The notes under the pieces: model-generated
What the model saw: the letters and a program-made list of their open reading frames with translations, nothing else
Database searches by the model: none
What the model was told of the DNA's origin: nothing
In this document: piece by piece, positions 21,774 through 29,494 of the stretch
Layout of the letters: the number at the start of each line of letters is the position of its first letter
How positions within the stretch are numbered: position 1 is the stretch's first letter
Position numbers and translations under genes: made by a program
From: Pseudomonadota bacterium
GTDB lineage: Bacteria; Pseudomonadota; Gammaproteobacteria; Burkholderiales; Burkholderiaceae_C
DNA: 64,000 nt
Assembly: GCA_021783695.1 (NCBI GenBank)
Contig: JAJXTO010000002.1
Location: 62,001-126,000 of the forward strand
Direction: 5' to 3'

Positions 21774-22952
21774 TCACGCCGTCTGCGCAAACAGCTCGCG
21801 GCCGATGAGCATGCGGCGGATTTCGCTGGTGCCGGCGCCGATTTCGTACAGCTTGGCGTCGCGCCACAGCCGGCCCAGCGGGTAGTCGTTGATGTAGCCG
21901 TTGCCGCCAAAAATCTGAATGCCTTCGCCCGCCATCCAGGTGGCCTTCTCGGCGCACCACAGAATGACCGCGGCGCAGTCCTTGCGCACGTCACGCGCAT
22001 GGCCGTCGCCCAGCGCGTCGAGGTTCTTGCCCACGGTGTAGAGCAGGCTGCGCGCGGCCTGCAGGGTGGTGTAGAGATCGGCCAGCTTGGCCTGGATGAG
22101 CTGGAACTCGCCGATGCTCTGGCCGAACTGTCTGCGCTCGTGCACATAGGGAACGACGTTGTCCATCACGGCCTGCATGATGCCCACCGGCCCCGCGGCC
22201 AGCACCGCGCGCTCATAGTCCAGCCCGCTCATCAGCACGCGCACGCCGCCATTCAGGGCGCCCAGCACGTTTTCGGCCGGCACCTCGCAATCCTGGAACA
22301 CCAGCTCGCCGGTGTGGCTGCCGCGCATGCCCAGCTTGTCGAGCTTCTGCGCCACAGAAAAGCCCTTGAAGCCCTTTTCCACCAGGAAGGCGGTGATGCC
22401 CTTGGCACCCGCGGCCGGGTCGGTCTTGGCATAGACCACCAAGACATCGGCGTCCGGGCCGTTGGTGATCCACATCTTGCTGCCGTTGAGCATGTAGGCG
22501 CCGCCGCGCCGGTCGGCGCGCAGGGTCATGCTGACCACGTCGCTGCCGGCGCCTGGCTCGCTCATCGCCAGCGCGCCGACATGCTCGCCGCTGAGCAGCC
22601 TGGGCAGGTACTTCGCCTTCTGTGCGGCGCTGCCGTTGCGGCGGATCTGGTTGACGCACAGATTGGAATGCGCGCCGTAGCTCAAGCCCACCGAGGCGCT
22701 GGCGCGGGAGATCTCCTCCATCGCCACCATGTGCGCCACGTAGCCCATGCCGGTTCCGCCATCGGCCTCGGGCACGGTCACGCCCAGCAGGCCCAGGTCG
22801 CCGAACTTGCGCCACAGGTCCATGGGGAACTGGTCGCTGCGGTCGATCTCTGCGGCGCGCGGAGCGATTTCCTTGTCGGCAAAGCTGCGCACCGCGTCGC
22901 GCAGCGCGGCGATCTCCTCGCCAAGTTGAAAGTCCAGTCCGGGCAGTTGCAT
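21774..22952 (-). CDS. liuA: Isovaleryl-CoA dehydrogenase
   Basis: A 392-residue acyl-CoA dehydrogenase for the first oxidation of leucine carbon, isovaleryl-CoA to 3-methylcrotonyl-CoA. Two sequence features point to this substrate rather than straight chains: the catalytic glutamate is Glu247 in [16 protein letters not shown], the position used by isovaleryl-CoA dehydrogenases, and the C-terminal site used by short-chain enzymes reads [12 protein letters not shown] without that Glu. [20 protein letters not shown] is also typical. The ATG at 22952 follows GAGGAG. A LiuR-type palindrome lies 180 bases upstream. Confidence 0.95.
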   Translation of the reverse strand: MQLPGLDFQLGEEIAALRDAVRSFADKEIAPRAAEIDRSDQFPMDLWRKFGDLGLLGVTVPEADGGTGMGYVAHMVAMEEISRASASVGLSYGAHSNLCVNQIRRNGSAAQKAKYLPRLLSGEHVGALAMSEPGAGSDVVSMTLRADRRGGAYMLNGSKMWITNGPDADVLVVYAKTDPAAGAKGITAFLVEKGFKGFSVAQKLDKLGMRGSHTGELVFQDCEVPAENVLGALNGGVRVLMSGLDYERAVLAAGPVGIMQAVMDNVVPYVHERRQFGQSIGEFQLIQAKLADLYTTLQAARSLLYTVGKNLDALGDGHARDVRKDCAAVILWCAEKATWMAGEGIQIFGGNGYINDYPLGRLWRDAKLYEIGAGTSEIRRMLIGRELFAQTA

Positions 22953-22985
22953 GAAGTCTCCTCGGTTGTGGGGTTCGACGCGATG

Positions 22986-23069
22986 TCAGTCGGGCAGAGG
23001 CGCCGACGCGATGGTCTGCTGCCTCTGCGGCTCGCCGGGCGGCGACAGGGCGACGGGGATGACAGTCAT
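22986..23069 (-). CDS. Possible 27-residue upstream ORF in the liuA leader
   Basis: A short frame starting MTVIPVALSPPGEPQRQQ and ending APLPD is preceded by a good GGAG ribosome binding site (23079-23082) nine bases before its ATG and ends 33 bases before liuA. It would lie within the liuA transcript if the promoter at about 23118-23146 is used. It shows no signal peptide and no run of Leu codons as in classical attenuators. It may be a true small protein, a translated leader, or chance; there is no family recognition. Confidence 0.3.
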   Translation of the reverse strand: MTVIPVALSPPGEPQRQQTIASAPLPD

Positions 23070-23117
23070 GGGGCGAGTCTCCGTTGGGGCTGCTCTGGTG
23101 GCAGCGCAATGGGCCAA

Positions 23118-23146
23118 ATCCTACCTTCCGTTTACGTCAACGTAAA
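23118..23146 (-). promoter_or_regulatory. LiuR-type operator and candidate promoter of liuA
   Basis: The 16-base site TTTACGTCAACGTAAA at 23131-23146 has perfect 7-base arms around a 2-base centre and resembles the palindrome in front of the MerR-type regulator gene (24032-24047). Read on the minus strand, TTTACG (23141-23146) could be a -35 and TAGGAT (23118-23123) a -10, 17 bases apart, placing the operator over the spacer as MerR-family regulators do. The predicted transcript would run through the small upstream ORF into liuA. Confidence 0.6.
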
Positions 23147-23340
23147 TAAGGCGCAAAAACATCACCAGCCGTGACAACGTTCACACTCGTTCGAACAGCC
23201 GTGTCTGAAGAATGCAATTTTTTTATTGCGTAGACAAATTTTGCGCCACGCCCAAGGCGCTCTGGCCCCGCCGTCCTTCCGACACCAGCACTGCGAACAG
23301 CGGCGACATCCTTTTGCCCGCTCACGATCCAGGCCATCCG

Positions 23341-23586
23341 ATGAGCAGGCTGGGCCTGTTTCGCCACGCGGAGGACGAGCACGCCTATGTCCGCAACGCC
23401 TGGCCCGACATCACATCCAGACTGCGACTTCTCGGTCTGGCGGGCTGCGGCGTATTTCTGCTGGCCAGCGTGGTGGACTGGCATTGACCCGGCAGACCCA
23501 GACCGACATGCTGACCGGCCTCTACAACCGCCGCTGCATTGGACGAGCGCAACCGGGTCGAAGTGGCGTCGATGCCGACGCGGTGA
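23341..23586 (+). pseudogene. Remnant of a GGDEF (diguanylate cyclase) gene
   Basis: A frame from ATG 23341 encodes 48 residues (MSRLGLFRHAEDEHAYV, then a hydrophobic stretch LLGLAGCGVFLLASVVDW) and stops at 23487. In another frame at once follows TDMLTGLYNRRC (about 23502-23537), the unmistakable opening of a GGDEF domain. The catalytic GGDEF core, about 150 residues, is absent; merR begins its coding end at 23605. So this is a frameshifted and internally deleted diguanylate cyclase, with a membrane helix before the domain. Upstream 23147-23340 is AT-richer in part (around 23217-23250) and has no other supported feature. Confidence 0.65.
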
Positions 23587-23604
23587 TGCCCGGCGCCAAC
23601 CGCC

Positions 23605-24009
23605 TCATTTGTCCTGTTTTTTCAGCAGCCCCCGCGCCTCGGCCTCATACGCCCGAATCTCCTCCAGCGTCGCCTGCAGATCGGCCATGCGGCCTTCGAT
23701 GTCGGCGCGGTGCGCGGCCAGCACTTCGAGATAACGGCGCAGCTGGGGCACGGTGTCGCGCGGCGACTCGTACATCATCACCAGTTCCTTGATGTCCGCC
23801 AGACTCAGACCCAGACGTTTGCCGCGCTGGGTGAGCTTGAGCCGCGTGCGGTCGCCCTGGGTATACACGCGCAGGCGCCCCTGGCGTTGCGGGCAGAGCA
23901 GGCCCGCTTCTTCGTAGAAGCGGATGGCGCGGGTGGTCAGGTCGAACTCGCGCGCGAGTTCGCCGATTGTGAAGGTCTTGGCCACGGGGACGGCTGCAGC
24001 GTTTTTCAT
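23605..24009 (-). CDS. liuR: MerR family regulator, probable LiuR of leucine/isovalerate utilisation
   Basis: A 134-residue MerR-family activator/repressor. The winged helix-turn-helix covers about residues 12-50 (FTIGELAREFDLTTRAIRFY, then RVYTQGDRTRLKLTQRGKRLG), followed by a long dimerisation coiled coil to the end (residues 85-125). There are no cysteines in the C-terminus for metal sensing, in keeping with regulators responding to a metabolite. Near-identical palindromes lie before this gene and before liuA, and the neighbours are leucine-degradation genes, so LiuR is the best assignment. It is divergent from the hydrolase gene at 24095. Confidence 0.85.
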   Translation of the reverse strand: MKNAAAVPVAKTFTIGELAREFDLTTRAIRFYEEAGLLCPQRQGRLRVYTQGDRTRLKLTQRGKRLGLSLADIKELVMMYESPRDTVPQLRRYLEVLAAHRADIEGRMADLQATLEEIRAYEAEARGLLKKQDK

Positions 24010-24031
24010 GCGTGCCTATACTCGGCTCCAG

Positions 24032-24047
24032 TTGACGTTAACGTCAA
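24032..24047. promoter_or_regulatory. LiuR-type palindromic operator between liuR and the hydrolase gene
   Basis: TTGACGTTAACGTCAA is a perfect 16-base palindrome located 22 bases upstream of liuR and 47 bases upstream of the divergent hydrolase gene. Its 7-base arms differ from those of the liuA site only at the third position (TTGACGT against TTTACGT). The TTGACG half also reads as a -35 hexamer in both directions; on the minus strand a TATAGG follows after about 21 bases, a long spacer of the kind MerR regulators correct. It suggests autoregulation and control of the hydrolase. Confidence 0.7.
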
Positions 24048-24094
24048 GTGTAGTGTGACGCAGCACGCCCGATCCCCCGCCCCTCCGCCTCGCC

Positions 24095-25150
24095 ATGACC
24101 GCCATTCCTGCCGCCGATCCCATCCACTACCCCTTTGGCGATGGCGTGCCCGCGCCCGGCGCCAGCATCGAACTCGCACCCGGTCTGCGCTGGCTGCGCA
24201 TGGGTCTGCCGTTCACGCTGAACCACATCAACCTCTGGCTGCTGGAGGACACGCTGGACGGCGTGCGCGGCTGGACCATCGTGGACTGCGGCATCGACTC
24301 CGCTGCCACCCGCGCCGCGTGGGAGCAGGTGTTTGCCACGCAGCTCGACGGGCTGCCGGTGCTGCGCGTGGTGGTCACGCACATGCACCCCGACCACGTC
24401 GGCCTGGCGCACTGGCTGACGGCGCGCTGGAACTGCCTGTTGTGGATGAGCGCCACCGACTACGCCGTGGCCTGCATGGCCGCGCGCGGCTGCATGGCCA
24501 TCGGCGGTGAGCCGATGGCCATGCACTTCGCCGCGCATGGTCTGGCCGATGCCGACACGCTGACGGCCATCCGCAAACGCACCGACTACTACACCGGCCT
24601 GGTGCCGGCCATGCCGCCGCGCTTCGTGCGTCTGCAGCACGGCGATGTGCTGCGCATCGGCGGGCGCGACTGGCGCTGCCTGGCGGGCTACGGCCACGCG
24701 CCCGAGCACATCAGCCTGCACTGCGAACACGACGCGCTGTTCATCGCCGGTGACATGCTGCTGCCCCGCATCTCCACCAATATCAGCGTGAACGACAACG
24801 AACCGCTGGCCAACCCGCTGCAGCAATTTCTCGACAGTCTGGCGCGCTTTGACCTGCTGCTGCCCGAGCACACCCTGGTGTTCCCCTCCCACGGCCTGCC
24901 CTTCCGTGGCGCGCAGGCGCGCATCGCGCAGTTGCAGCAACATCACCGCGAGCGGCTGACCGACGTCATGCAAGCCTGCTCCACCCCGCAAACCGCGGCC
25001 GAATTGCTGCCGGTGCTGTTCAAGCGTCCGCTCGACATTCATCAGATGACCTTCGCCATGGGCGAGTCCATCGCCCATCTGCACAAACTCTGGTTCGATG
25101 GCCAGCTCCGCCGTCTGCAGCAGGACGGGGTATACCGCTTCGTGCGCTGA
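24095..25150 (+). CDS. Metallo-beta-lactamase-fold hydrolase in the LiuR control region
   Basis: A 351-residue MBL-fold protein. The metal-binding motif is THMHPDHVG (His96, His98, Asp100, His101), with further ligands in GYGHAPEHISLH and FIAGDMLLPRIS and the late FPSHGLPF histidine. A C-terminal helical region of about 90 residues follows, as in glyoxalase II-like and SdsA/thioesterase-like hydrolases. Its promoter region is shared with liuR and carries the palindrome, so it is probably part of the leucine regulon; hydrolysis of an acyl-thioester or lactone is inference only. Confidence 0.85.
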   Translation: MTAIPAADPIHYPFGDGVPAPGASIELAPGLRWLRMGLPFTLNHINLWLLEDTLDGVRGWTIVDCGIDSAATRAAWEQVFATQLDGLPVLRVVVTHMHPDHVGLAHWLTARWNCLLWMSATDYAVACMAARGCMAIGGEPMAMHFAAHGLADADTLTAIRKRTDYYTGLVPAMPPRFVRLQHGDVLRIGGRDWRCLAGYGHAPEHISLHCEHDALFIAGDMLLPRISTNISVNDNEPLANPLQQFLDSLARFDLLLPEHTLVFPSHGLPFRGAQARIAQLQQHHRERLTDVMQACSTPQTAAELLPVLFKRPLDIHQMTFAMGESIAHLHKLWFDGQLRRLQQDGVYRFVR

Positions 25151-25161
25151 CCCTGACCGCC

Positions 25162-25401
25162 ATGCCGCAAACAGCCCTGCCCTCCACACCATCGCCGCAG
25201 GGCGCAGCGCTTGTGCTGCTGGGCGGCTGCCGCCTGCGCTGGCTTGGCCTGATGGCCTTTGGCTGGCTGGGGATGCAGCACCCGCGCGCCCTGCTCGCCA
25301 ACACACCGCTGGCCCCGGCCATTCATCTGGGCGACGCGGACGCGCTGCGCCAGCGCGCCCGCATCGCCGCATTTTTCACGGCGCCCGACCCGGCGGACTG
25401 A
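25162..25401 (+). CDS. Small hypothetical protein downstream of the hydrolase
   Basis: A 79-residue frame 11 bases after the hydrolase stop and 25 bases before corA. One moderately hydrophobic stretch (about residues 15-40, including LGLMAFGWLGMQHP) could be a single membrane segment, followed by a polar C-terminus. I recognise no family and there is no strong ribosome binding site, so coding status rests on spacing and strand only. It could equally be noncoding GC-rich spacer. Confidence 0.35.
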   Translation: MPQTALPSTPSPQGAALVLLGGCRLRWLGLMAFGWLGMQHPRALLANTPLAPAIHLGDADALRQRARIAAFFTAPDPAD

Positions 25402-25426
25402 GCCGCATTGCGCATAATGCAGGCCT

Positions 25427-26392
25427 ATGCTCAATGTGTTCACCCTCAAGAATGGCCGCCTGGTGCAGCAGGAGGTCATCGACCCGCAGGCGCTCGCCGG
25501 TTTGCAGCCGGTCTGGGTGGATCTGGAATCGGCCGATCCGCGCGAGCTGGGCTGGATCGAGGCACGCTTCGGCCTGACCATCCCTGCCGACGTGCTCGAT
25601 CAGGATCTGGAAGAATCCGCCCGCTTTTACGAGGAAGAGGACGAGAACCAGCTCCACCTGCGCTCTGACTTTCTCATCAGCGACGAAGAGCGGCCGCGCA
25701 ACGAGCGCGTGGCGTTCATCATCCACGGCAGTGTGCTGTTCTCCATCCACACGCACGATCTCACCGTGTTCCGTCTGCTGCGGCTGCGGGCGCGGCGCAT
25801 GCCCGGGCTGATCGAAAACGCCACCGACGTGCTGCTCGCGCTCTACCTCACCGACGCGGAGTATTCGGCCGACACGCTCGAAGGGATCTACGACGATCTC
25901 GAAGCCATCGGCGCGCACATCCTCAAGCCCCGGCCCAGCGACCAGGACGCCTCCGAGGCGCTCACGGGCATTGCGCTGCAGGAAGACCTCAACGGCCGCA
26001 TCCGCCGCAACGTCATGGACACGCGCCGCGCGCTGAGCTTTCTGCTGCGCAGCCGCCATCTCAGCACCGAGCAGTCGCAGGAGGCGCGGCAAATCCTGCG
26101 CGACCTCGATTCGCTCGACGGCCACACCGCCTTCCTGTTCGACAAGATCAACTTCCTGATGGACGCCACGGTGGGCTTCATCAACATCAATCAGAACAAG
26201 GTGATCAAGATTTTCTCGGTGGCCTCGGTGGCCATGCTGCCGCCCACGCTCATCGCCAGCATCTACGGTATGAACTTCAAGGCCATGCCCGAACTGGACT
26301 GGACTTATGGCTATCCGCTCGCCCTGGGGCTGATGGTGCTCACGGTCATTGCGCCGTTCTGGTATTTCCGCAAAAAAGGCTGGTTGAACTGA
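25427..26392 (+). CDS. corA: CorA family magnesium/cobalt transporter
   Basis: A 321-residue CorA channel: a cytoplasmic N-terminal domain starting MLNVFTLKNGRLVQQE, a long stalk helix (FINININQNKVIKIFSVASV region), and two transmembrane helices at the C-terminus. The selectivity motif Gly-Met-Asn is at residues 281-283 (SIYGMNFKAMPE), followed by TYGYPLALGLMV and the basic end FRKKGWLN. It mediates passive Mg2+ uptake in the inner membrane as a pentamer. It converges with the gene at 26396, three bases away, with no terminator visible between. Confidence 0.95.
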   Translation: MLNVFTLKNGRLVQQEVIDPQALAGLQPVWVDLESADPRELGWIEARFGLTIPADVLDQDLEESARFYEEEDENQLHLRSDFLISDEERPRNERVAFIIHGSVLFSIHTHDLTVFRLLRLRARRMPGLIENATDVLLALYLTDAEYSADTLEGIYDDLEAIGAHILKPRPSDQDASEALTGIALQEDLNGRIRRNVMDTRRALSFLLRSRHLSTEQSQEARQILRDLDSLDGHTAFLFDKINFLMDATVGFININQNKVIKIFSVASVAMLPPTLIASIYGMNFKAMPELDWTYGYPLALGLMVLTVIAPFWYFRKKGWLN

Positions 26393-26395
26393 GGT

Positions 26396-26851
26396 TCAAG
26401 TTGCGGCGGCGGCTTTTTTCAGCCGACGCACCACGGCGCCGAGCAGCGGAACCGTGGCGTAGAAATCGCAGGCGTCCCAGTAATCGCGGTGATCGATCAC
26501 CCGTCCCTGCGCATCGAGCTGGAACCGGGTGGCACCGGGGATGCACTGCGCCTGCGCCCCGGCACGCAGCGCGAAATGGAAGTCCCAGGTCATCCAGCCA
26601 ACAACCCCCTGTGCCGTCACCTCGCGCACCACAAAACGCGGGGCATGCAACTTGGCATACATATGGGCAAACTGCCCGGTGATCGCGGGCAGGCCCTGCA
26701 CGCGGTTGAACGGGTCCTGGAACGTGGCCTGCGGAGCGTAGATCTGCGACAGGGTATCGAGCCGCCCGGGGCCGAGCTGTTCAAACACGCTGGCGATGCG
26801 CTGCAGAGGTTCAATGAGGGGCGTGGCGGCGTTGTTATCCATGCCGCGCAT
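26396..26851 (-). CDS. NTF2-like/SnoaL-like domain protein
   Basis: A 151-residue protein with the cone-shaped NTF2-like fold pattern: an N-terminal helix (EPLQRIASVFEQL), YAPQATFQDPFNRVQGLPAITGQFAHM as the loop and second helix, then mixed strands ending in RVIDHRDYWDACDFY. The family covers ketosteroid-isomerase-like and binding proteins, so no reaction is assigned. A close context of this type in betaproteobacteria is 'nuclear transport factor 2 family protein' of unknown role. Another ATG nine bases on (26842) could be the start. Confidence 0.8.
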   Translation of the reverse strand: MRGMDNNAATPLIEPLQRIASVFEQLGPGRLDTLSQIYAPQATFQDPFNRVQGLPAITGQFAHMYAKLHAPRFVVREVTAQGVVGWMTWDFHFALRAGAQAQCIPGATRFQLDAQGRVIDHRDYWDACDFYATVPLLGAVVRRLKKAAAAT

Positions 26852-26881
26852 CTTAAGCAGAGACTCGGCGAGGCGCTTGCG

Positions 26882-27304
26882 TCAAACCCAGCGCGGCAGC
26901 AGCACCGCCGCCCAGATCAGCGCGCAGAGCAGCAAGGTGAGCAGCACGGCGGCGCTGCCCAGATCCTTCGCGGTTTTGCTCAGCGCGTGCTGTTCCAGCG
27001 ACACCCGGTCGACCGTGTATTCGATGGCGGTGTTCAGCAGCTCGACGATGAGCACCAGCAACACACTGCCCGCGAGTGCGGCGCGTTCCGTCCAGTTGCG
27101 GCCCAGCCAGAGCGCAAGGGGCAGGAGGATCAGCGCCAGCGTCAACTCTTGCCGGAATGCCGACTCGGTCTGCCACGCCGCGCGCAAACCGCTCATGGAG
27201 TTGATGCCCGCGTGATAGACGCGCGACAGGCCGGTGCGCGTCTTGTACGGATTGGGTGCCACGTCCTGCTTGGAGACGTGCGCGCGCTCGCGCTGCTGGG
27301 CCAT
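26882..27304 (-). CDS. dgkA: Diacylglycerol kinase DgkA
   Basis: DgkA phosphorylates diacylglycerol released by membrane-derived glycan metabolism, returning it to phospholipid synthesis. The 140-residue protein has an N-terminal amphipathic segment and three transmembrane helices, with the active-site segments FRQELTLAL (Glu) and VELLNTAIEYTVDR plus KTAKDLGSAAV that are diagnostic. The N-terminus is about 15-20 residues longer than in E. coli and is polar. The ATG at 27304 lies four bases after the stop of the glycosyltransferase gene, so the two are cotranscribed. Confidence 0.92.
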   Translation of the reverse strand: MAQQRERAHVSKQDVAPNPYKTRTGLSRVYHAGINSMSGLRAAWQTESAFRQELTLALILLPLALWLGRNWTERAALAGSVLLVLIVELLNTAIEYTVDRVSLEQHALSKTAKDLGSAAVLLTLLLCALIWAAVLLPRWV

Positions 27305-27308
27305 GCGT

Positions 27309-28415
27309 TCAGTGGCCCGCGCGGGCCGCAACGCCTTCACGCACCGCCTTGCGCAGATGGTCGAGAAACTGCTTCGAGGCGGCTTCCCAGGTGAACTTGC
27401 GCGCATGCGCGAGTGCGACGCTGCGCGGAATCTGCAGCGCGCGCAGGCAGGCGGCCTTGAGGTCGTGGTCGAGCGCGCCGGCCGGGCTGTCTCCGATCAC
27501 GTCCAGCGGGCCCGTGACGGGGTAGGCCGCCACCGGGCAGCCGCAGGCCAGGGCTTCGATCAACACCAGACCGAAGGTATCAGTCTTGCTCGGAAACACG
27601 AACACGTCGGCACCGGAATACACCTTGGCCAGTTCGTCCTGCGTGAGCACACCGAGGAAGCGCGCGTCCGGGTATTGCTTGCGGATGCGCTCCATCTCCG
27701 GCCCTTCGCCCACCACCCACTTGGTGCCGGGCAGATCGAGCTGCAGGAAGGCGTCGATGTTTTTCTCCACCGCCACCCGGCCCACATACAAGAAGATGGG
27801 CGGCTTGCCGTCGAGCCGCTCGCCCTCGCGCGGGTAGAACATGCGGTGATCGACGCCGCGCGACCACAGCCGCACATTGCGAAAACCATGCTCCTGCAAG
27901 TCGCGCTGCACCACCTGCGTGGGCACCAGCACGGCGCGTCCGGTATTGTGAAAGCGGCGCAGATAGGCATAGGTCCAGCCCAGCGGCACATGAAACCGGG
28001 CCTGCACATACTCGGGAAAGCGGGTGTGATAGGCAGTGGTCAACGGAATGTCGAGCCGCTGGGCCAGGCGGCGCGCCGCCTGGCCCAGCGGCCCTTCGGT
28101 GGCAACATGCACCACGTCGGGCATGAAGGCGGTGATGCGCTGCTGGATGCGGGCGCGCGGCCGCAGGCTGAGGCGAATTTCTGGGTAGGTCGGACAGGGA
28201 ATGGTGCGGAAGGCATTCGGCTCCACCACCTCGACCTCCTGCCCCATGTCGCGCAACTGGGCGATGGTGGTCTTGAGGGTGCGCACCACGCCATTGACCT
28301 GCGGTTCCCAGGCGTCGGTGACGATCAGGATGCGCAGCGGCGGCGTATCCGCTGCCGCTGGCCAGGGTTTCTCGGCCGAGGCGGCCATGCCGGAAGTCAC
28401 AGCGGAGGCGATCAT
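27309..28415 (-). CDS. GT4 family glycosyltransferase
   Basis: A 368-residue GT-B fold glycosyltransferase. The N-terminal domain has RILIVTDAWEPQVNGVVRTL, the classical start of GT4 enzymes of the alpha-mannosyltransferase group, and TTAYHTRFPEYVQAR; the nucleotide-sugar domain has LYVGRVAVEKNID and the EX7E-like segment DTFGLVLIEALACGCPV. The acceptor is probably a lipid, given that the gene overlaps the phosphatase gene upstream (ATGA, 28412-28415) and is followed by dgkA. Sugar and acceptor are not determinable from sequence. Confidence 0.88.
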   Translation of the reverse strand: MIASAVTSGMAASAEKPWPAAADTPPLRILIVTDAWEPQVNGVVRTLKTTIAQLRDMGQEVEVVEPNAFRTIPCPTYPEIRLSLRPRARIQQRITAFMPDVVHVATEGPLGQAARRLAQRLDIPLTTAYHTRFPEYVQARFHVPLGWTYAYLRRFHNTGRAVLVPTQVVQRDLQEHGFRNVRLWSRGVDHRMFYPREGERLDGKPPIFLYVGRVAVEKNIDAFLQLDLPGTKWVVGEGPEMERIRKQYPDARFLGVLTQDELAKVYSGADVFVFPSKTDTFGLVLIEALACGCPVAAYPVTGPLDVIGDSPAGALDHDLKAACLRALQIPRSVALAHARKFTWEAASKQFLDHLRKAVREGVAARAGH

Positions 28416-29356
28416 GCCGTGACCGCCTGCACGCTGACGGACTGCGGGGCGGATTGTCCGGCCGCCTGTGGCGCCAGTTCGGCCAGCACCCGCAGCCCGG
28501 CGTTCCAGTGCAACAGCTTGAGGCGGCCGTCGAAGTCTTCCACCAGAGCAGTCAGGCTTTCCACCCAGTCGCCGCAGTTGGCGTAGATCTGCTGTTGCTC
28601 GCTGCGCAGCTCGGCGCGGTGGATGTGACCGCAGACCACACCGTCGCATTGCTGGCGGCGGGCCTCGTCACTGAGCAGAGTTTCGAAGCTGGAGATGGTG
28701 TTCACAGCGGCCTTGACCTTGTGTTTGAGGTATTGCGACAGCGACCAGTACGGCAGGCCGAGCTTGAGCCGCGCCTGGTTGAGCCAGCGGTTGAGCTTGA
28801 GGCTGAACATGTAAGCGGCGTCGCCCAGATGCGCCAGCCACTTGGCGTAGAGCACCACGCTGTCAAACAGGTCGCCATGCACGATCAGCAGGGTGCGGCC
28901 GTCGGCGGTGACGTGCCGCACCTGGTTGATGACCTCGATGCCGCCGAAGTGCAGGCCGTCGTAGGGCCGGGCGAATTCGTCATGGTTGCCGGGAACGAAC
29001 ACCACTCGCGTGCCCTTGCGCGCCTTGCGCAGCAGCTTCTGCACCACGTCGTTGTGCGCCTGCGGCCAGTAGATGCCCTTTTTTTTGAGCTGCCAGCCGT
29101 CGATGATGTCGCCCACCAGATAGATGGTGTCGGCGCTGCAGTGCCGCAGGAATTCCAGCAATTGCGGCGCCTTGCAGTCGCGCGTGCCCAGATGGATGTC
29201 GGACAGCCACAGGGTGCGCCACCGCACCTCCGGCTCGGCATCGCCGCCACTCGCGGTGTCAGTCGGCACGGCGGCGCGGGCGGCGTCCATCGCCGTGTGG
29301 TCTTCCGGAAACGCTGCGCTGCTTCGCATCAATCGGGACAGGGTATCGGTGGCCAT
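28412..29356 (-). CDS. Calcineurin-like phosphoesterase, UDP-2,3-diacylglucosamine diphosphatase-like
   Basis: A 314-residue metallophosphoesterase with the full motif set: TLWLSDIHLGT (motif I), LVGDIIDGW (II), VPGNHDEF (III), LLIVHGDLFDSV (IV) and CGHIHRAEL (V). This motif set groups it with LpxH-like enzymes, but the overall length and the long N-terminal polar tail (about 45 residues) differ from true LpxH at about 240 residues. It may act on another lipid pyrophosphate. The ATG at 29356 is preferred to a TTG at 29377. It starts the phosphatase-glycosyltransferase-dgkA operon. Confidence 0.85.
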   Translation of the reverse strand: MATDTLSRLMRSSAAFPEDHTAMDAARAAVPTDTASGGDAEPEVRWRTLWLSDIHLGTRDCKAPQLLEFLRHCSADTIYLVGDIIDGWQLKKKGIYWPQAHNDVVQKLLRKARKGTRVVFVPGNHDEFARPYDGLHFGGIEVINQVRHVTADGRTLLIVHGDLFDSVVLYAKWLAHLGDAAYMFSLKLNRWLNQARLKLGLPYWSLSQYLKHKVKAAVNTISSFETLLSDEARRQQCDGVVCGHIHRAELRSEQQQIYANCGDWVESLTALVEDFDGRLKLLHWNAGLRVLAELAPQAAGQSAPQSVSVQAVTA

Positions 29357-29494
29357 GCGCGCATTGCATCGCGTCAATATGTCAAGCGCGTGACTGTCAC
29401 GGATAAATCAGCCGACCAGCTTGACGCAAACGCTTGTGCCACGCTCTGCGACAGGTTCAAATCCGGTGCATCTCCCGCCCAACAATCCCCTGCC

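Noticed and set aside
23217-23237. GCAAT-T6-ATTGC structure as a terminator for a plus-strand transcript
   Set aside because: The stem is AT-rich and only five to six pairs; it lies upstream of the GGDEF remnant and more likely reflects its promoter region.
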